Origin: Deltaproteobacteria bacterium
GTDB taxonomy: Bacteria; Desulfobacterota; Binatia; Binatales; Binataceae
Direction of reading: 5' to 3'
Length of the DNA stretch: 6,362 nucleotides
Assembly (NCBI GenBank): GCA_021786815.1
Contig: JAJYMR010000285.1
Location: 1-6,362 of the forward strand
Part shown: positions 5,164 to 6,362 of the stretch, piece after piece
Position numbering within the stretch: the stretch's first letter is position 1
Layout of the letters: the number at the start of each line of letters is the position of its first letter
Made by a program: the position numbers and the translations under genes
Notes under the pieces: generated by a model
The model's input: only the letters and a program-made list of their open reading frames with translations
Told to the model about the DNA's origin: nothing
The model's database searches: none

Positions 5164-6362
5164 CTACGTTGAAGATTCCTTCGAACTTGTCGAAGCGCCG
5201 CGGTGAACGGCGCGAGAGAGGTTTTGGCAATCTGATGGCGCGCGGTCTTGTCGCCAAAAAGCGCGCCGGTACAGAACGATGTAAGCTGCCTGGAACAGAG
5301 CCGCCGCGCCAAAAGGCGCCGCGAATGCGCCCGCGGCGATCCAATGCCCCGCTATTGCGGGACCAACGGCTCGCGGCGTCGCTAAAGACGCGACGCTTAG
5401 CCCGTTGACAAGCCCCCTCTTGCCCTCGCCAACAAGACCGGCATTGACAGCCTCCATCGCGCCGGCTGCGCCTCGTTCCACGGCGAACCTGAAGATCCAA
5501 ATCACGGATGCGAGCGCAAATGTGGGCAGGAATGGGAGCAGCGCCAACAGCGCGACGGAAATCCATTGCGTTCCAACAAACGCCCTCACGCTGCCGAATC
5601 TGCTCGACAGGTACGCCATGCCAAAGGCGGTAATCGCCGCGGAAAAAAAAGCGAGCGCAACTATAGGACCGAGACGTGTGGGGCCAACACGAAACTTCAT
5701 CGCAAACCAATAGGCAATCAAAGGGCCGGAGAGACCCACCGATATGCCGTGGAACAGGTTGATGCCGCCCAGCCTTGTCAGTGCAGTCTTCTCTTCTTCT
5801 GTCAGGCTCCTCGGCTCGCCCATCTCCTCGGGCCGGGCCTGACCGAGGCTCTTCTGGTTCGGAAGCCATGACAGCATCACCGCGTTGGCAATCGCTGTGA
5901 CCGCGCCAAGGCAAAAAAGCGGCCGGTAGGCGAAAACGCCTGGAAAATGCGAAACCCACAAACCCGGAAATATGGCGAGTATCGCGCCAAGTCCCATCCC
6001 GATGAATCCGAGTGCGGTATTGAGGTTGAAGACGGCCGCTCGCCGCGACGATGGCACTACCTCGGCAAGCCAGGCGAGTTCCACCGGCACGAAGCATCCC
6101 GGAGCCCCGTTCGCACCGCGGCCGAACCCTCCCCCTATCGCCGAAATAGACAATATCCAGCTATTGGAGCTGAGAGACGCGGCAAGAAAGAGTCCAACCA
6201 TTCCTATTTCATAGCCAACCAGCAAAGGCCGATAACCAAGTCTGTCACTCAAAGGTCCGACGAGAATGCTTAGTACGGAGCCAAACAGAAAGCTTGCGGC
6301 GATCAGCGCGCCGATCTGCGTGCCGCTCCATCGGAGCTGGTTGAGATAAAGCGCGAAGTCCA
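5164..6362 (-). CDS. Major facilitator superfamily (MFS) transporter (5' end outside window)
   Basis: This is an inner-membrane secondary transporter. The frame stays open to the right edge and reads DFALYLNQLRWSGTQIGALI upstream of the first in-frame TTG (6252), so the true start lies outside; 398 residues are visible. The MFS signature motif A, GPLSDRLGYRP, is at visible residues 35-45, in the loop between helices 2 and 3, so only about the first helix is missing. Helices continue through LNTALGFIGMGLGAILAI (about 113-130). A long charged cytoplasmic loop rich in Glu (about 166-198) separates the two six-helix halves. The second half has a degenerate motif A, YLSSRFGSVRAF (about 250-261). 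The C-terminal 30 or so residues are polar and Ser-rich and run into a palindrome. No substrate-specific motif is recognisable. The family includes drug, sugar and metabolite carriers. The downstream neighbour is a glycosyltransferase gene. Confidence 0.88.
   Translation of the reverse strand, partial: DFALYLNQLRWSGTQIGALIAASFLFGSVLSILVGPLSDRLGYRPLLVGYEIGMVGLFLAASLSSNSWILSISAIGGGFGRGANGAPGCFVPVELAWLAEVVPSSRRAAVFNLNTALGFIGMGLGAILAIFPGLWVSHFPGVFAYRPLFCLGAVTAIANAVMLSWLPNQKSLGQARPEEMGEPRSLTEEEKTALTRLGGINLFHGISVGLSGPLIAYWFAMKFRVGPTRLGPIVALAFFSAAITAFGMAYLSSRFGSVRAFVGTQWISVALLALLPFLPTFALASVIWIFRFAVERGAAGAMEAVNAGLVGEGKRGLVNGLSVASLATPRAVGPAIAGHWIAAGAFAAPFGAAALFQAAYIVLYRRAFWRQDRAPSDCQNLSRAVHRGASTSSKESST
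5179..5195. repeat. REP-like TTCGA palindrome at the 3' end of the MFS gene
   Basis: CTTCGA (5179-5184), a five-base spacer ACTTG, and TCGAAG (5190-5195) form a perfect 6-bp inverted repeat within the last codons of the MFS gene (residues S-T-S-S-K). The CTTGTCGAAG core followed by GTGAAC resembles dispersed extragenic palindromes of the TTCGACAAGCTCAGG type seen in many high-GC bacteria. Only one copy is in the window, so membership of a repeat family cannot be shown here. Confidence 0.35.

Noticed and set aside
4748..5206. Plus-strand open frames over the glycosyltransferase start and the MFS end
   Set aside because: They run antisense through the conserved GT9 N-terminus, have no ribosome binding site of note and show unlikely composition.
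1..6362. CRISPR arrays, tRNA or rRNA genes, insertion sequences, integrases or defence genes
   Set aside because: No regularly spaced repeats, cloverleaf-like sequence with a CCA-type acceptor end, transposase or integrase motifs were found on either strand by reading.

Overview
This 6.4 kb window comes from a high-GC bacterial chromosome, most likely a Gram-negative proteobacterium-like or Desulfobacterota/Binatota-like lineage. That placement is an inference from the high GC at most third codon positions, a heptosyltransferase-type family 9 glycosyltransferase, a DUF1285 protein and TrmL. No phylogenetic marker is present to settle it.

Left part (1-2286, plus strand): the 3' portion of one ABC-transporter permease gene and a complete second permease gene overlap by 8 bp. 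Both belong to the BPD_transp_2 (branched-chain/sugar/nucleoside) permease family, and the pair resembles the two membrane subunits of BMP-type nucleoside/purine importers. The ATPase and binding protein are not in the window and would be expected upstream. A small cysteine-rich zinc-ribbon protein follows and meets the next gene cluster tail to tail, with 7 bp between stop codons.

Middle part (2294-3712, minus strand): a compact three-gene cluster reads dtd, a DUF1285-family gene, then trmL, with gaps of 6 and 9 bp. Two of the three products act on tRNA (D-aminoacyl-tRNA proofreading and wobble-base 2'-O-methylation), so the cluster looks like a translation-quality operon with a protein of unknown function in the middle.

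Right part (3848-6362, minus strand): a major facilitator superfamily transporter, whose start lies beyond the right edge, is followed by a family 9 glycosyltransferase. Hand-counted sample lines are less GC-rich here (29-33 of 60 bases) than in the permeases (41-42 of 60), which hints at a different origin or weaker codon selection. The glycosyltransferase has Ser where the usual N-terminal Gly-Asp catalytic motif has Asp.

I found no RNA gene, CRISPR array, insertion sequence or phage element, and nothing that amounts to a new defence or mobile system. The most interesting points are the substituted glycosyltransferase motif, the DUF1285 gene between two tRNA enzymes, the Cys-rich small protein, and short palindromes at 3725-3767 and 5179-5195.
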